Positions 1 to 5,744 of a stretch of DNA of 7,287 bases are shown here, one piece after another. The position numbers were made by a program, and so were the translations under genes. Position 1 is the stretch's first letter, and every line of letters begins with the position of its first letter. The stretch covers positions 1-7,287 of the forward strand of contig JAGLEA010000250.1 in assembly GCA_023145315.1 (NCBI GenBank), in the 5' to 3' direction. Source of the DNA: Psychrilyobacter sp. (lineage in GTDB: Bacteria > Fusobacteriota > Fusobacteriia > Fusobacteriales > Fusobacteriaceae). A model generated the notes under the pieces. The model was given only the letters and a program-made list of their open reading frames with translations, was not told the DNA's origin and made no database searches.

Positions 1-90
1 TAAAACTATAGGCTAGCTAGCTAACATTTATTTTAAAAAAAGTGTTCGGCTTGATATTGCAATTTAGGTTTAAATAATTTATTATTATAC
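1..90. other. Non-coding tail downstream of the macrodomain-like gene
   Basis: No gene is visible. The stretch contains three tandem GCTA units (12-23) and a run of seven A on the plus strand (34-40), which would be a U run in the minus-strand transcript. The sequence just before that run has only about three base pairs of stem, so I do not call a terminator. A weak AT-rich inverted repeat (TAGGT/ACCTA arms, 65-93) starts at the stop codon of the neighbouring gene. Confidence 0.5.
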
Positions 91-1098
91 CTACAAGATT
101 AATAGATTATTTATTGATTTAATAAATTCCTTTACCCCTTTATTAGAAGCTCCATAACTAACTATTTTTATATCTAGAGGACTATTTTTAAACTTTATTA
201 TTGATTTTTTAATTGCATTCAAAATCCACTTTTCTTTATTTCCAAAAGCACCACCACCAATTAAAGTGAGAAAGACTTTATTATTTTTTGTCTTCTCATA
301 ATTTTTTAGTGCTGCATAAAATGTAGATTCATATGTAGCCTCAAGAATCAATTTTGCAAACTCACTCCATAGTTCCTCTTTTTCCATGGAATATGCAATA
401 GGTAGTGCAGAACAGTAAACTTGAGTTATCAGATTATTATTGTCACTTATTGTCACTTCTGAATCCCATTGAATACCTATTTTAAGTTTTCCTTTTAGAT
501 ACTCATATTCACTTTTTGATAATTGTTTCAATCTATTATTAATACTTTCTAATCCTTCTTTTGTGGCAAGGGCATAACCATTTTTCATCTTCCAATGATT
601 ATATTTATCATTTTCAAGTTCTAAACCTATACCTTCTAAACAATCAATTTGATTTCTTGATGTTTGCCCTAATTTTCCATTTGTATCTACAAAATAATTA
701 CGATAAATAGTCCCTGCACCACAAGCAATAGCACAGGCTGGACCTTGTGTTCTATCAAATTCATATATTCCTATTCCTTCTTCAGGTACTTTATTTGGAC
801 TAACCATCTCTAAAAGATTAAATTGAGATGCTACTTGAATCAATGATCTATTGTTAGAAGTTTCAGTATGTAAACTTTGAATGTTACCAACAACTTCTGA
901 AATTTTAATTTGAGTCTGGCCATCTTCTAAAAGATTTCCTTTATCTCTCAATTCTTCAAGAGTTGGCATCTCTAGTTGTCCAAACATAAACTCTCTTTTA
1001 TTAATTTTGGATATTAATCTATCATGAACTATTTCAATGTTTTCTCTAACTTGTTCTGGACTCTTCTCTTGAAACCCTACTAAGTTTTCAAACCACAT
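91..1098 (-). CDS. Conserved protein with macrodomain-like signatures (335 aa), function unknown
   Basis: I recognise this as a conserved uncharacterised type rather than a named enzyme. Conserved-looking blocks, in order, are GNIQSLH (71-77), QVASQFNLLEMVSP (88-101), DRTQGPACAIACGAGTIYRNYF split over 115-136, QVYCSALPIAYS (226-237), YESTFYAA (256-263) and VFLTLIGGGAFGN (275-287), followed by W291 and an AI helix. The late glycine-rich GGGAFGN plus Trp block and the early VASQFN strand resemble the ligand-binding loops of macrodomain/PARG-like ADP-ribose-binding folds; that is an inference from pattern. There is no signal peptide or membrane segment, so it is probably cytosolic. The start is supported by AGGAGG seven bases upstream. 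No convincing promoter lies between this start and the terminator at 1134-1163, only 35 bases upstream, so expression may depend on read-through or on an unrecognised promoter. Function confidence is low; that this is a real, intact gene is near certain. Confidence 0.85.
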   Translation of the reverse strand: MWFENLVGFQEKSPEQVRENIEIVHDRLISKINKREFMFGQLEMPTLEELRDKGNLLEDGQTQIKISEVVGNIQSLHTETSNNRSLIQVASQFNLLEMVSPNKVPEEGIGIYEFDRTQGPACAIACGAGTIYRNYFVDTNGKLGQTSRNQIDCLEGIGLELENDKYNHWKMKNGYALATKEGLESINNRLKQLSKSEYEYLKGKLKIGIQWDSEVTISDNNNLITQVYCSALPIAYSMEKEELWSEFAKLILEATYESTFYAALKNYEKTKNNKVFLTLIGGGAFGNKEKWILNAIKKSIIKFKNSPLDIKIVSYGASNKGVKEFIKSINNLLIL

Positions 1099-1133
1099 TC
1101 TCTAACCTCCTAAAAAATTTCTAAAAATGTTTT

Positions 1134-1163
1134 AAAAAAAAGAGTAGAATTAACTTCTACTCT
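1134..1163 (-). terminator. Strong intrinsic terminator (or attenuator) before the macrodomain-like gene
   Basis: In minus-strand RNA a perfect 9-bp stem (AGAGUAGAA / UUCUACUCU) with a five-base GUUAA loop is followed directly by seven U. It ends transcripts from the small unit at 1193-1326 and any read-through from mnmA. It lies only 35 bases before the next start codon, so it could also act as a regulated attenuator. Confidence 0.9.
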
Positions 1164-1192
1164 CTAAATTATATATCGTATTAACACTACAG

Positions 1193-1249
1193 CTATATTC
1201 TCTTGATCTTTATTTTTATTTTAAAAATCCTTTTAATCCATGAAATCAT
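1193..1249 (-). CDS. Putative 18-residue cationic peptide or leader peptide
   Basis: This ORF is very short. It reads MISWIKRIFKIKIKIKRI then TAG. GGAGG lies five bases before the ATG (1255-1259), as good as the sites of the large genes here. The peptide has seven Ile, five Lys and two Arg, no acidic residue, and a strictly alternating K-I run at residues 10-16, so it would be amphipathic as a beta strand and strongly basic (+7 from side chains). It has its own candidate promoter (1298-1326) and terminator (1134-1163), giving a predicted RNA of about 155 bases. Candidate roles are a membrane-active or type I toxin-like peptide, a leader peptide controlling the gene at 91-1098, or a chance ORF in an sRNA. 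I do not recognise a family, and translation is inferred from the ribosome binding site alone. Confidence 0.45.
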   Translation of the reverse strand: MISWIKRIFKIKIKIKRI

Positions 1250-1297
1250 CCCTACCTCCACATACCTATAAACTGCAATAATATTTATCTATATATA

Positions 1298-1326
1298 AAT
1301 ATACCATGTAGGAGGAACTTTTTCAA
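1298..1326 (-). promoter_or_regulatory. Sigma-70-type promoter for the small unit
   Basis: On the minus strand, TTGAAA (1321-1326), a 17-base spacer and TATATT (1298-1303) form a near-consensus promoter, with an extended -10 TGG directly before the -10. The -35 box begins seven bases after the mnmA stop codon. Transcription would start near 1291, about 40 bases before the ATG of the 18-codon ORF. The spacer contains CCTCCTACAT, which can pair with that ORF's ribosome binding site but would be present only in transcripts starting further upstream. Confidence 0.6.
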
Positions 1327-1333
1327 TTTTATT

Positions 1334-2431
1334 TTACTTTAAAATAAACCCACTTGCTATGACTTTTCCAGTCTTATCATATAAGACTACACCCTGACCA
1401 GGAGTAATCGCCCTTACTTTTTCATCTACAAAATCTACTTTGATTTTATCAGATTCTAATACTTTGATCACACACTTATGAAATTTATCTCTCGATCTTG
1501 TTTTAGCTCTTAATTCCATATTTTCTAATTCTTTGATACCTTCACAGCCAGTTAAGTTAATTTTATTTGCTACTAGATATGAACTGAATAGTTCGTCATT
1601 ATCTCCTACTACTAACTCATTTTTCTTTCCATCTATTTTTATCACATAAAGTGGCGTTGGAAAACTAATTCCTAATCCCTTTCTTTGCCCTATAGTATAA
1701 AAACTAACACCTCGATGTTTTCCTATAATTTCACCTGTTATAGTTATTATATTTCCCTCTTGAGTTGCTTTATTTCTTGTTAGTTCATTTAAGAATTCTC
1801 CTAATTTACCATCTTCCACAAAACAGATCTCTTGACTATCTTTTTTTGCATAAACTCTTATTTTTAGGAGTTCTGCCAATTCACGAACTTCTGGTTTTTC
1901 TAAATCACCTATAGGAAACATTAGTTTTAAAATGTTTTCTTTTTTCATTTGAGATAAAAAATAAACTTGATCTTTTTTTTCATCATCACCTATTTTTAGC
2001 ATTCCATCTTCAATTTTTGCATAGTGACCAGTTGCCATGAAGTCAGCACCTAGTGATGAAGCATATTCTACTAATTTTCCAAATTTAATATTTCTATTAC
2101 AAACCATACACGGATTAGGAGTTCTTCCTTCCATATAATCATTAACAAAACTATTTACAACTATCTCTTTAAAATCATTTTCAAATGAAACTAAATGATG
2201 CTCTATTCCTAGATCATCACATACTTTTTTTGCATCTGCTAAATCAACTTTTGGACTACAACTAGATCCACTTGTCCAAACTTCCATTGTTATACCAAAA
2301 ACATTATAACCTTGTTTTTTCAATAAATATGCTACTACAGATGAATCCACTCCACCACTCATAGCTATTGCTATTGTCGTCTTGCTATTCTTTTTATCAT
2401 ATTTTAAATATGATTCTAATTTTTCTAACAT
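1334..2431 (-). CDS. mnmA: tRNA-specific 2-thiouridylase MnmA
   Basis: MnmA adenylates and thiolates U34 of Lys, Glu and Gln tRNAs, giving the 2-thio part of the wobble modification. The 365 residues match the usual family length and carry the full signature: the PP-loop ATP motif SGGVDSS (25-31), the first catalytic cysteine in NPCMVCN (C108), the ATGHYA block (133-138), and the second catalytic cysteine in SQEICFV (C203). The C-terminal part has the GQRKGLGIS block and the late TPGQGVVLYD motif typical of the family's beta-barrel. The N-terminus is about 18 residues longer than in compact homologues. There is no internal Met to shorten it, and a GGAG site seven bases upstream supports the start. 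It lies 47 bases after the exporter gene with no terminator between, so the two are probably cotranscribed. No hairpin follows directly, so its transcript probably ends at 1134-1163. Confidence 0.97.
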   Translation of the reverse strand: MLEKLESYLKYDKKNSKTTIAIAMSGGVDSSVVAYLLKKQGYNVFGITMEVWTSGSSCSPKVDLADAKKVCDDLGIEHHLVSFENDFKEIVVNSFVNDYMEGRTPNPCMVCNRNIKFGKLVEYASSLGADFMATGHYAKIEDGMLKIGDDEKKDQVYFLSQMKKENILKLMFPIGDLEKPEVRELAELLKIRVYAKKDSQEICFVEDGKLGEFLNELTRNKATQEGNIITITGEIIGKHRGVSFYTIGQRKGLGISFPTPLYVIKIDGKKNELVVGDNDELFSSYLVANKINLTGCEGIKELENMELRAKTRSRDKFHKCVIKVLESDKIKVDFVDEKVRAITPGQGVVLYDKTGKVIASGFILK

Positions 2432-2478
2432 CTTTCCACTCCTTTTAAGACTATAGTAAAAAGCTATATCTCTATTTA

Positions 2479-3093
2479 TTAAACAAACACAGAAAGTGTA
2501 ATTGCTATTCCACCTACCATTATTAAAATACTGGCATAGTGTCTTAATGTTTCCAGTGTTTGTAAAGTTATGTTTTTTCTAAAATATGATAAACCACTAG
2601 TTATTCCAAACCACTGTAATCCACCACCGATCAAAATTCCTAAAGCCAATTTCATACTTATATAATGTATTTCATGAAGATTTGTAGATACTCCTAATAA
2701 TGCGAATAATCCTATAAATGTAAAAATTGATAATGGATTTGCAAAAGCCACTAGAATAGTAGTTATATATGATTTAATATATCCAAAACTGTCATCTTCT
2801 ATTATATTTTTTATTTTTTTACTAGTTCTAAAAATCTTATATCCCAATCCCAATATAAGGAATCCAGATATTATTTTAATCTCTATTTGATAGCTTTCTA
2901 AAAACTTTTCTACATACCTAAATCCAAATAAAGCTACCATCCCATAAAAAATATCCACTGTTATCATTCCTAAGGCAGATACAAAACCTTTATATCTTCC
3001 CTCTGATAAAGTTTTTTCCATACAATATATTGCGAGTGGTCCAAATGGGAGTGATAACACCAATCCACATATTATTCCATATAATAAATACAT
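2479..3093 (-). CDS. LysE/RhtB-type amino-acid exporter family protein
   Basis: This is a 204-residue, very hydrophobic inner-membrane protein of the length and layout of LysE/RhtB translocators. About six membrane segments are visible, roughly at 3-25, 38-58, 72-89, 108-133, 146-168 and 185-204. The family hallmark is near the N-terminus: a PFGPLAI block (16-22, equivalent to the usual PGP motif), then a charged EGRYKGF loop (31-37) and a G-rich second helix with an Asp (D47). The ANP motif (118-120) in the fourth segment also fits. LysE-superfamily members export basic or neutral amino acids by proton exchange; the substrate here cannot be read from the sequence. GGAG lies seven bases before the ATG. 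A candidate promoter overlaps the end of the preceding small gene, and mnmA follows after 47 bases. Confidence 0.88.
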   Translation of the reverse strand: MYLLYGIICGLVLSLPFGPLAIYCMEKTLSEGRYKGFVSALGMITVDIFYGMVALFGFRYVEKFLESYQIEIKIISGFLILGLGYKIFRTSKKIKNIIEDDSFGYIKSYITTILVAFANPLSIFTFIGLFALLGVSTNLHEIHYISMKLALGILIGGGLQWFGITSGLSYFRKNITLQTLETLRHYASILIMVGGIAITLSVFV

Positions 3094-3126
3094 ACATATA
3101 CTCCTATCATCAAAATTATTTTCTTT

Positions 3127-3156
3127 ATTGTATCATATATTTTTAATTAATTTTAA
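3127..3156 (-). promoter_or_regulatory. Candidate promoter for the exporter-mnmA pair
   Basis: On the minus strand, TACAAT (3127-3132) with an extended -10 TGA directly before it lies 18 bases from a weak -35, TTAAAA (3151-3156). The -35 overlaps the stop codon of the 79-residue gene. The extended -10 is the persuasive part. No terminator separates the exporter from the genes before it, so this may be an internal promoter. Confidence 0.4.
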
Positions 3157-3392
3157 TATTTATATTCCATCTTAGTTTTTCTTCCTACTCCTAAATCAGA
3201 AATTTCCATCATTGTTTTTCGCCCCTGATCATCGTATTCATATATATATACCCAGTGTGTCACTATCTTATCTTCTTTATCTTTTTTAATGAATAATAAT
3301 GGGTCACCATATTTATTATACTTATATTCTTGTCGACTTTTTATATTCCCATTTCCATCTGTTATCAATATTTCCTTTGGATTCGTATCCAT
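3153..3392 (-). CDS. Small YD/RHS-repeat-like protein (79 aa), function unknown
   Basis: I do not recognise a named family. The protein consists of charged, Tyr-rich strands with a repeated pattern: EYKYNKYGDPL (22-32), YEYDDQGRKTM (51-61) and a final KMEYKY (74-79). This tyrosine-x-tyrosine, Asn/Asp, Gly pattern is how RHS/YD beta-hairpin repeats look, but a real RHS shell is hundreds of residues long and this is at most two to three hairpins. It has no signal peptide or membrane segment. It is preceded by an AGGTGG site and lies 18 bases after the 97-residue gene, so it is the last member of a three-gene run with the hydrolase. It could be a small stand-alone protein or a remnant of a larger RHS protein; the clean start and ribosome binding site favour the former. 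Confidence 0.7.
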   Translation of the reverse strand: MDTNPKEILITDGNGNIKSRQEYKYNKYGDPLLFIKKDKEDKIVTHWVYIYEYDDQGRKTMMEISDLGVGRKTKMEYKY

Positions 3393-3410
3393 AATTATCC
3401 ACCTCTTCTT

Positions 3411-3704
3411 TTAACTTTCTATTATTTCTGCAGTAGCTTCATAGTAAGGTCCATCTTCATCTTCACCGATTTCAACAAAAAATGTGATTTGTAAATCTCC
3501 TAAATAGAACCCTACTCCCTTATCTTCTTTTTCGACAAAATAACTTATTTTTTTTAATTTAGTATTCAATATTAATTCACCAATATCGCTTCTCATCTCT
3601 ACTAATTCCCTCATATCTTCTTCTAAATCGAATCCTAATTCAGTCATTTTTTCACTCATAGCCACAACTCTTCTTTCTAACTTTTCTTTTTCCTCTATAT
3701 TCAT
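3411..3704 (-). CDS. Small acidic protein with N-terminal helix (97 aa), function unknown
   Basis: I do not recognise this protein. Residues 1-50 are rich in Glu, Lys, Met and Leu and look like one or two long helices, possibly a coiled coil. Residues 51-95 turn to alternating strands (KKISYFVEK, GVGFYLGDLQITFFVEIG, PYYEATAEIIE) and are strongly acidic towards the end. It has no cysteines, signal peptide or membrane segment. A strong GGAGGAG site precedes the ATG, and the gap from the hydrolase stop codon is only 14 bases, so translation is probably coupled to the upstream gene. It may be a partner or accessory protein for its neighbours; that is context only. Confidence 0.75.
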   Translation of the reverse strand: MNIEEKEKLERRVVAMSEKMTELGFDLEEDMRELVEMRSDIGELILNTKLKKISYFVEKEDKGVGFYLGDLQITFFVEIGEDEDGPYYEATAEIIES

Positions 3705-3718
3705 TTTCTCCTCCAGCT

Positions 3719-4363
3719 CTATTTTTTTATCCTCATTTTTCTATTTAAATAACTATTGTGCATTTTTTCATATTCTAAAGTTGTATTTTCACCGTGTCCA
3801 GGATAGACAGATATATTATCTTGATATTTTTTTATTTTTTCTAAACTCTCAATCATCTGATTTTTATTACTCAATTGGGTGTTTGTTATACCTATGGTTC
3901 CTTTAAATAAAAAGTCACCTGTAAACATTAAATTTTCTTTATTAAAGTAATATACTATAGAACATGTTGTATGCCCCGGAACATCTATTACTTCAAACTC
4001 AAATATTCCTATATTTTGTTTTCCACAATCTAAGTATTTAATATCTATTTTGCTCTGATCAAATTTTGTTTTAAATCCATATTTTTCTATCGTATAATCA
4101 AATCCTGCATCATGTATATAATTTGGCCTATTTGAACTTATATATACAGGAACTTTATATTTTTTAACGAACTCTTCCACTCCTAACAAATGATCCCAAT
4201 GTGTGTGGGTTAGGAGAACACCTTCTACTTCTAGATTATTTTTGGTTATAAAGTCATCTATAGCTTTAAATTCACTTAGATCTATAATCATACATCTATT
4301 ATCTTCTATAACTATATAATTATTGTTTTTAATAATTCCACAAATCACCTTAACTATTTCCAT
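3719..4363 (-). CDS. Metallo-beta-lactamase-fold hydrolase, glyoxalase II-like
   Basis: At 214 residues this is a short cytosolic metallo-beta-lactamase-fold enzyme of the glyoxalase II / YcbL-like type, which typically hydrolyses thioesters such as S-lactoylglutathione. The dinuclear metal site is complete: THTHWDH (52-58, giving H53, H55, D57, H58), H131 in VPGHT, D150 in FTGDFLF, and H190 in YPGHGENT. The loop after D150 reads KGTIGIT rather than the GSIGRTD-type sequence common in YcbL-like enzymes, so substrate recognition may differ. It lacks the C-terminal glutathione-binding domain of full-length glyoxalase II. The start has an AAGGTGAG site. It heads a tight run with the 97- and 79-residue genes. 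The add terminator lies just upstream and I see no clear promoter after it. Confidence 0.88.
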   Translation of the reverse strand: MEIVKVICGIIKNNNYIVIEDNRCMIIDLSEFKAIDDFITKNNLEVEGVLLTHTHWDHLLGVEEFVKKYKVPVYISSNRPNYIHDAGFDYTIEKYGFKTKFDQSKIDIKYLDCGKQNIGIFEFEVIDVPGHTTCSIVYYFNKENLMFTGDFLFKGTIGITNTQLSNKNQMIESLEKIKKYQDNISVYPGHGENTTLEYEKMHNSYLNRKMRIKK

Positions 4364-4391
4364 ATTCTCACCTTTTCCCTCTAATATTTAT

Positions 4392-4422
4392 TTAAAACAA
4401 ATAGTGTCGCGGCGACACTATT
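4392..4422 (-). terminator. GC-rich hairpin terminator after add
   Basis: AATAGTGTCGC (4400-4410) and GCGACACTATT (4412-4422) are perfect 11-base arms around a single central base, in otherwise very AT-rich sequence. In the minus-strand transcript the hairpin begins six bases after the add stop codon and is followed by UUUGUUUU-type sequence. This fits an intrinsic terminator, though the U tail is interrupted. The near-perfect palindrome would also suit a dimeric DNA-binding protein. Confidence 0.75.
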
Positions 4423-4428
4423 CTAAAA

Positions 4429-5547
4429 TTAGATATATTTTTTCAATCCTTCTTTTTCTTCTTCTGATATAAATGCTGCATCTACACTACTTATATATAT
4501 TCTTTTATATTCCTCAAAAGTCAGATCAAAAGTATCTCTTATTACACAACATTCCTTTGTCATGTCTAGATCAGAAACGGTTCTGTTATCAGTATTAAGT
4601 GTTACTATAATACCATCTTCATAAAATTTATAAAAAGGATGTTCTTCATATGAAAAAACTGCTTTTGTATGAATATTACTTGTAGGGCAAATTTCTAAAG
4701 GAATTCCTTTTTCTTTTACCAATTCATACGCTAGTTCATCATTAGTTATAAATACACCGTGACCAATTCTCTCTGCTCCTAGTAAAATTATTGCATCAGT
4801 AACATTTTTTCCATAACCAGTTTCACCAGCATGTATTGTAATATGATATCCGTAGTCTTTTGCTTTTTTCATAGGTTCTATAAACTTCTCTGCAAATCCA
4901 TTTTCCTCACCACCACAAAGGTCTACTGCTACAACTCCTTTTCCTATAAACTCTCTTCCTTCTTCTACTATTTCCATAGCTGACTCTGAGCTTAAGTGAC
5001 GCATACAAGATAAAATATAGTTTCCGTTAATCTCATATTGCTCCTTTGCTCTTTCCATCCCCTTTATCACAGCAGATATAATTTCCGATGTTTTTAAACC
5101 TCTTTCTTTATGTTGCTGAGGTGCAAATCTTACTTCTAAATACTTAATATTTTCTTTGGCAGCATCTTCAAATAGCTCAAAAGAAACTCTTTCTAAATTC
5201 TCTATTGTTTGCATAACTTTTATTGGCAGTTCAAATCTTACAAGATATTCATTTAAAGAGTTACAGTCTTTTGGTGCGACTAGTTCCGCTTTTATTAATT
5301 CCAACTCTTTCTGATAGTCTAAAATATGCTCCTCTTTAGCTAGTAATTCTAGAACACTTTGAGGTCTTAGGCTACCATCCAAATGGCAATGTAGGTCTAT
5401 CTTTGGTAATTTTGAACACTCAAAAACTTCTATTTTAGTTAATCTTTTTCTTTTAATATTTCCTTTAATCGTGTGATTATTTATTTTTCTTCCAGGATTT
5501 TTTTTCTTCCCTTTTATTTTTTTCCCTTTTGTTTTTGTCTTCCCCAT
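4429..5547 (-). CDS. add: Adenosine deaminase with a lysine-rich N-terminal extension
   Basis: The enzyme converts adenosine or deoxyadenosine to inosine in purine salvage. The catalytic core begins at about residue 47 and has the full zinc and catalytic set: LPKIDLHCHLDGSLR (47-61, H53 and H55), HAGE (239-242, H239 and catalytic E242), IGHG (261-264, H263), CPTSN (287-291) and LNTDNRTVS (317-325, zinc-binding D320). The second acidic position of the animal NTDD motif is Asn here, a variant I recall in many bacterial enzymes. Residues 1-36 are extraordinary: 16 of 36 are Lys or Arg, with no hydrophobic core, so this is not a signal peptide. The long start is supported by GGAGG four bases before the ATG, and no later Met precedes the active-site HCH. 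The tail could bind RNA, DNA or anionic lipid; its role is unknown. The gene lies between two terminators and is probably transcribed alone. Confidence 0.95.
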   Translation of the reverse strand: MGKTKTKGKKIKGKKKNPGRKINNHTIKGNIKRKRLTKIEVFECSKLPKIDLHCHLDGSLRPQSVLELLAKEEHILDYQKELELIKAELVAPKDCNSLNEYLVRFELPIKVMQTIENLERVSFELFEDAAKENIKYLEVRFAPQQHKERGLKTSEIISAVIKGMERAKEQYEINGNYILSCMRHLSSESAMEIVEEGREFIGKGVVAVDLCGGEENGFAEKFIEPMKKAKDYGYHITIHAGETGYGKNVTDAIILLGAERIGHGVFITNDELAYELVKEKGIPLEICPTSNIHTKAVFSYEEHPFYKFYEDGIIVTLNTDNRTVSDLDMTKECCVIRDTFDLTFEEYKRIYISSVDAAFISEEEKEGLKKYI

Positions 5548-5573
5548 TATTCCTCCACTCTAATTCTTCTAAT

Positions 5574-5579
5574 ATTATA
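5574..5579 (-). promoter_or_regulatory. Possible -10 box for add
   Basis: A perfect TATAAT on the minus strand lies 26 bases before the add ATG and just after the tRNA terminator, where an add promoter is expected. No good -35 or TG extension sits at the right distance, so it is a weak call. Confidence 0.3.
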
Positions 5580-5584
5580 TAAAC

Positions 5585-5607
5585 AAAAAACTTCCAAAAA
5601 GGAAGTT
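5585..5607 (-). terminator. Intrinsic terminator after tRNA-Leu
   Basis: In minus-strand RNA a 7-bp stem (AACUUCC / GGAAGUU) with a U5 loop is followed by a short U run. It starts 11 bases after the encoded CCA end of the tRNA. On the plus strand the same hairpin is followed by GATTTTTTT, so it could work in both directions. Confidence 0.8.
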
Positions 5608-5618
5608 GATTTTTTTAA

Positions 5619-5704
5619 TGGTGCATCAAGGGGGACTTGAACCCCCACAGGAAAACTCCCATAGAGCCCTCAACCCTACGCGTCTACCATTCCGCCACTG
5701 ATGC
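5619..5704 (-). tRNA. tRNA-Leu, anticodon GAG
   Basis: The minus strand folds into a complete class II tRNA of 86 bases. The acceptor arms are GCATCAG and TTGATGC (one G-U pair), followed by discriminator A and an encoded CCA. The D arm contains GGAATGGTAGAC-type sequence. The anticodon stem is TAGGG/CTCTA (one G-U pair) with loop TTGAGGG, so the anticodon is GAG (5669-5671), reading CUU and CUC. A long variable arm (GGGAGTTTTCCT) is present, as expected for Leu. The T arm is GGGGG TTCAAGT CCCCC. It has its own consensus promoter and terminator, and the leader before the mature 5' end is only a few bases. Confidence 0.97.
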
Positions 5705-5709
5705 ATAAC

Positions 5710-5734
5710 AATAAGATTATAATATAATCTTATT
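5710..5734. repeat. Perfect inverted repeat over the tRNA promoter
   Basis: AATAAGATTAT (5710-5720) and ATAATCTTATT (5724-5734) are perfect 11-base arms separated by three bases. The repeat covers the -10 box and most of the spacer of the tRNA promoter and begins 10 bases after the nhaC stop codon. No U run follows it, so it is a poor intrinsic terminator for nhaC; an operator or an mRNA-stabilising hairpin is possible. Confidence 0.7.
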
Positions 5735-5744
5735 CTCTTGTCAA
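5716..5744 (-). promoter_or_regulatory. Exact-consensus promoter of tRNA-Leu
   Basis: TTGACA (5739-5744), a 17-base spacer and TATAAT (5716-5721) match the housekeeping sigma factor consensus at every position. The mature tRNA begins 11 bases after the -10 box. The -35 box directly abuts the nhaC stop codon (5745-5747). Confidence 0.93.

Noticed and set aside
12..23. Tandem GCTA repeat
   Set aside because: Only three units; too short to call a repeat array or recombination site.
34..56. Possible terminator after the macrodomain-like gene (U7 run in the minus transcript)
   Set aside because: The sequence before the U run forms only about three pairs with a mismatch; it is not a credible stem.
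1168..1173. TATAAT on the minus strand as a promoter for the macrodomain-like gene
   Set aside because: No -35 or TG extension at a usable distance, and transcription would start inside the terminator stem. The region is AT-rich, so chance matches are expected.
1261..1269. Upstream ATG on the minus strand (ATG TGG AGG TAG) before the 18-codon ORF
   Set aside because: Only three codons, overlapping the SD of the real candidate, and no SD of its own.
5437..5547. Signal peptide on adenosine deaminase
   Set aside because: The basic region has no following hydrophobic stretch or cleavage site, so it does not look like an export signal.
5710..5734. Intrinsic terminator for nhaC
   Set aside because: The stem is perfect but entirely AT-rich and is followed by GUUAUG rather than a U run.
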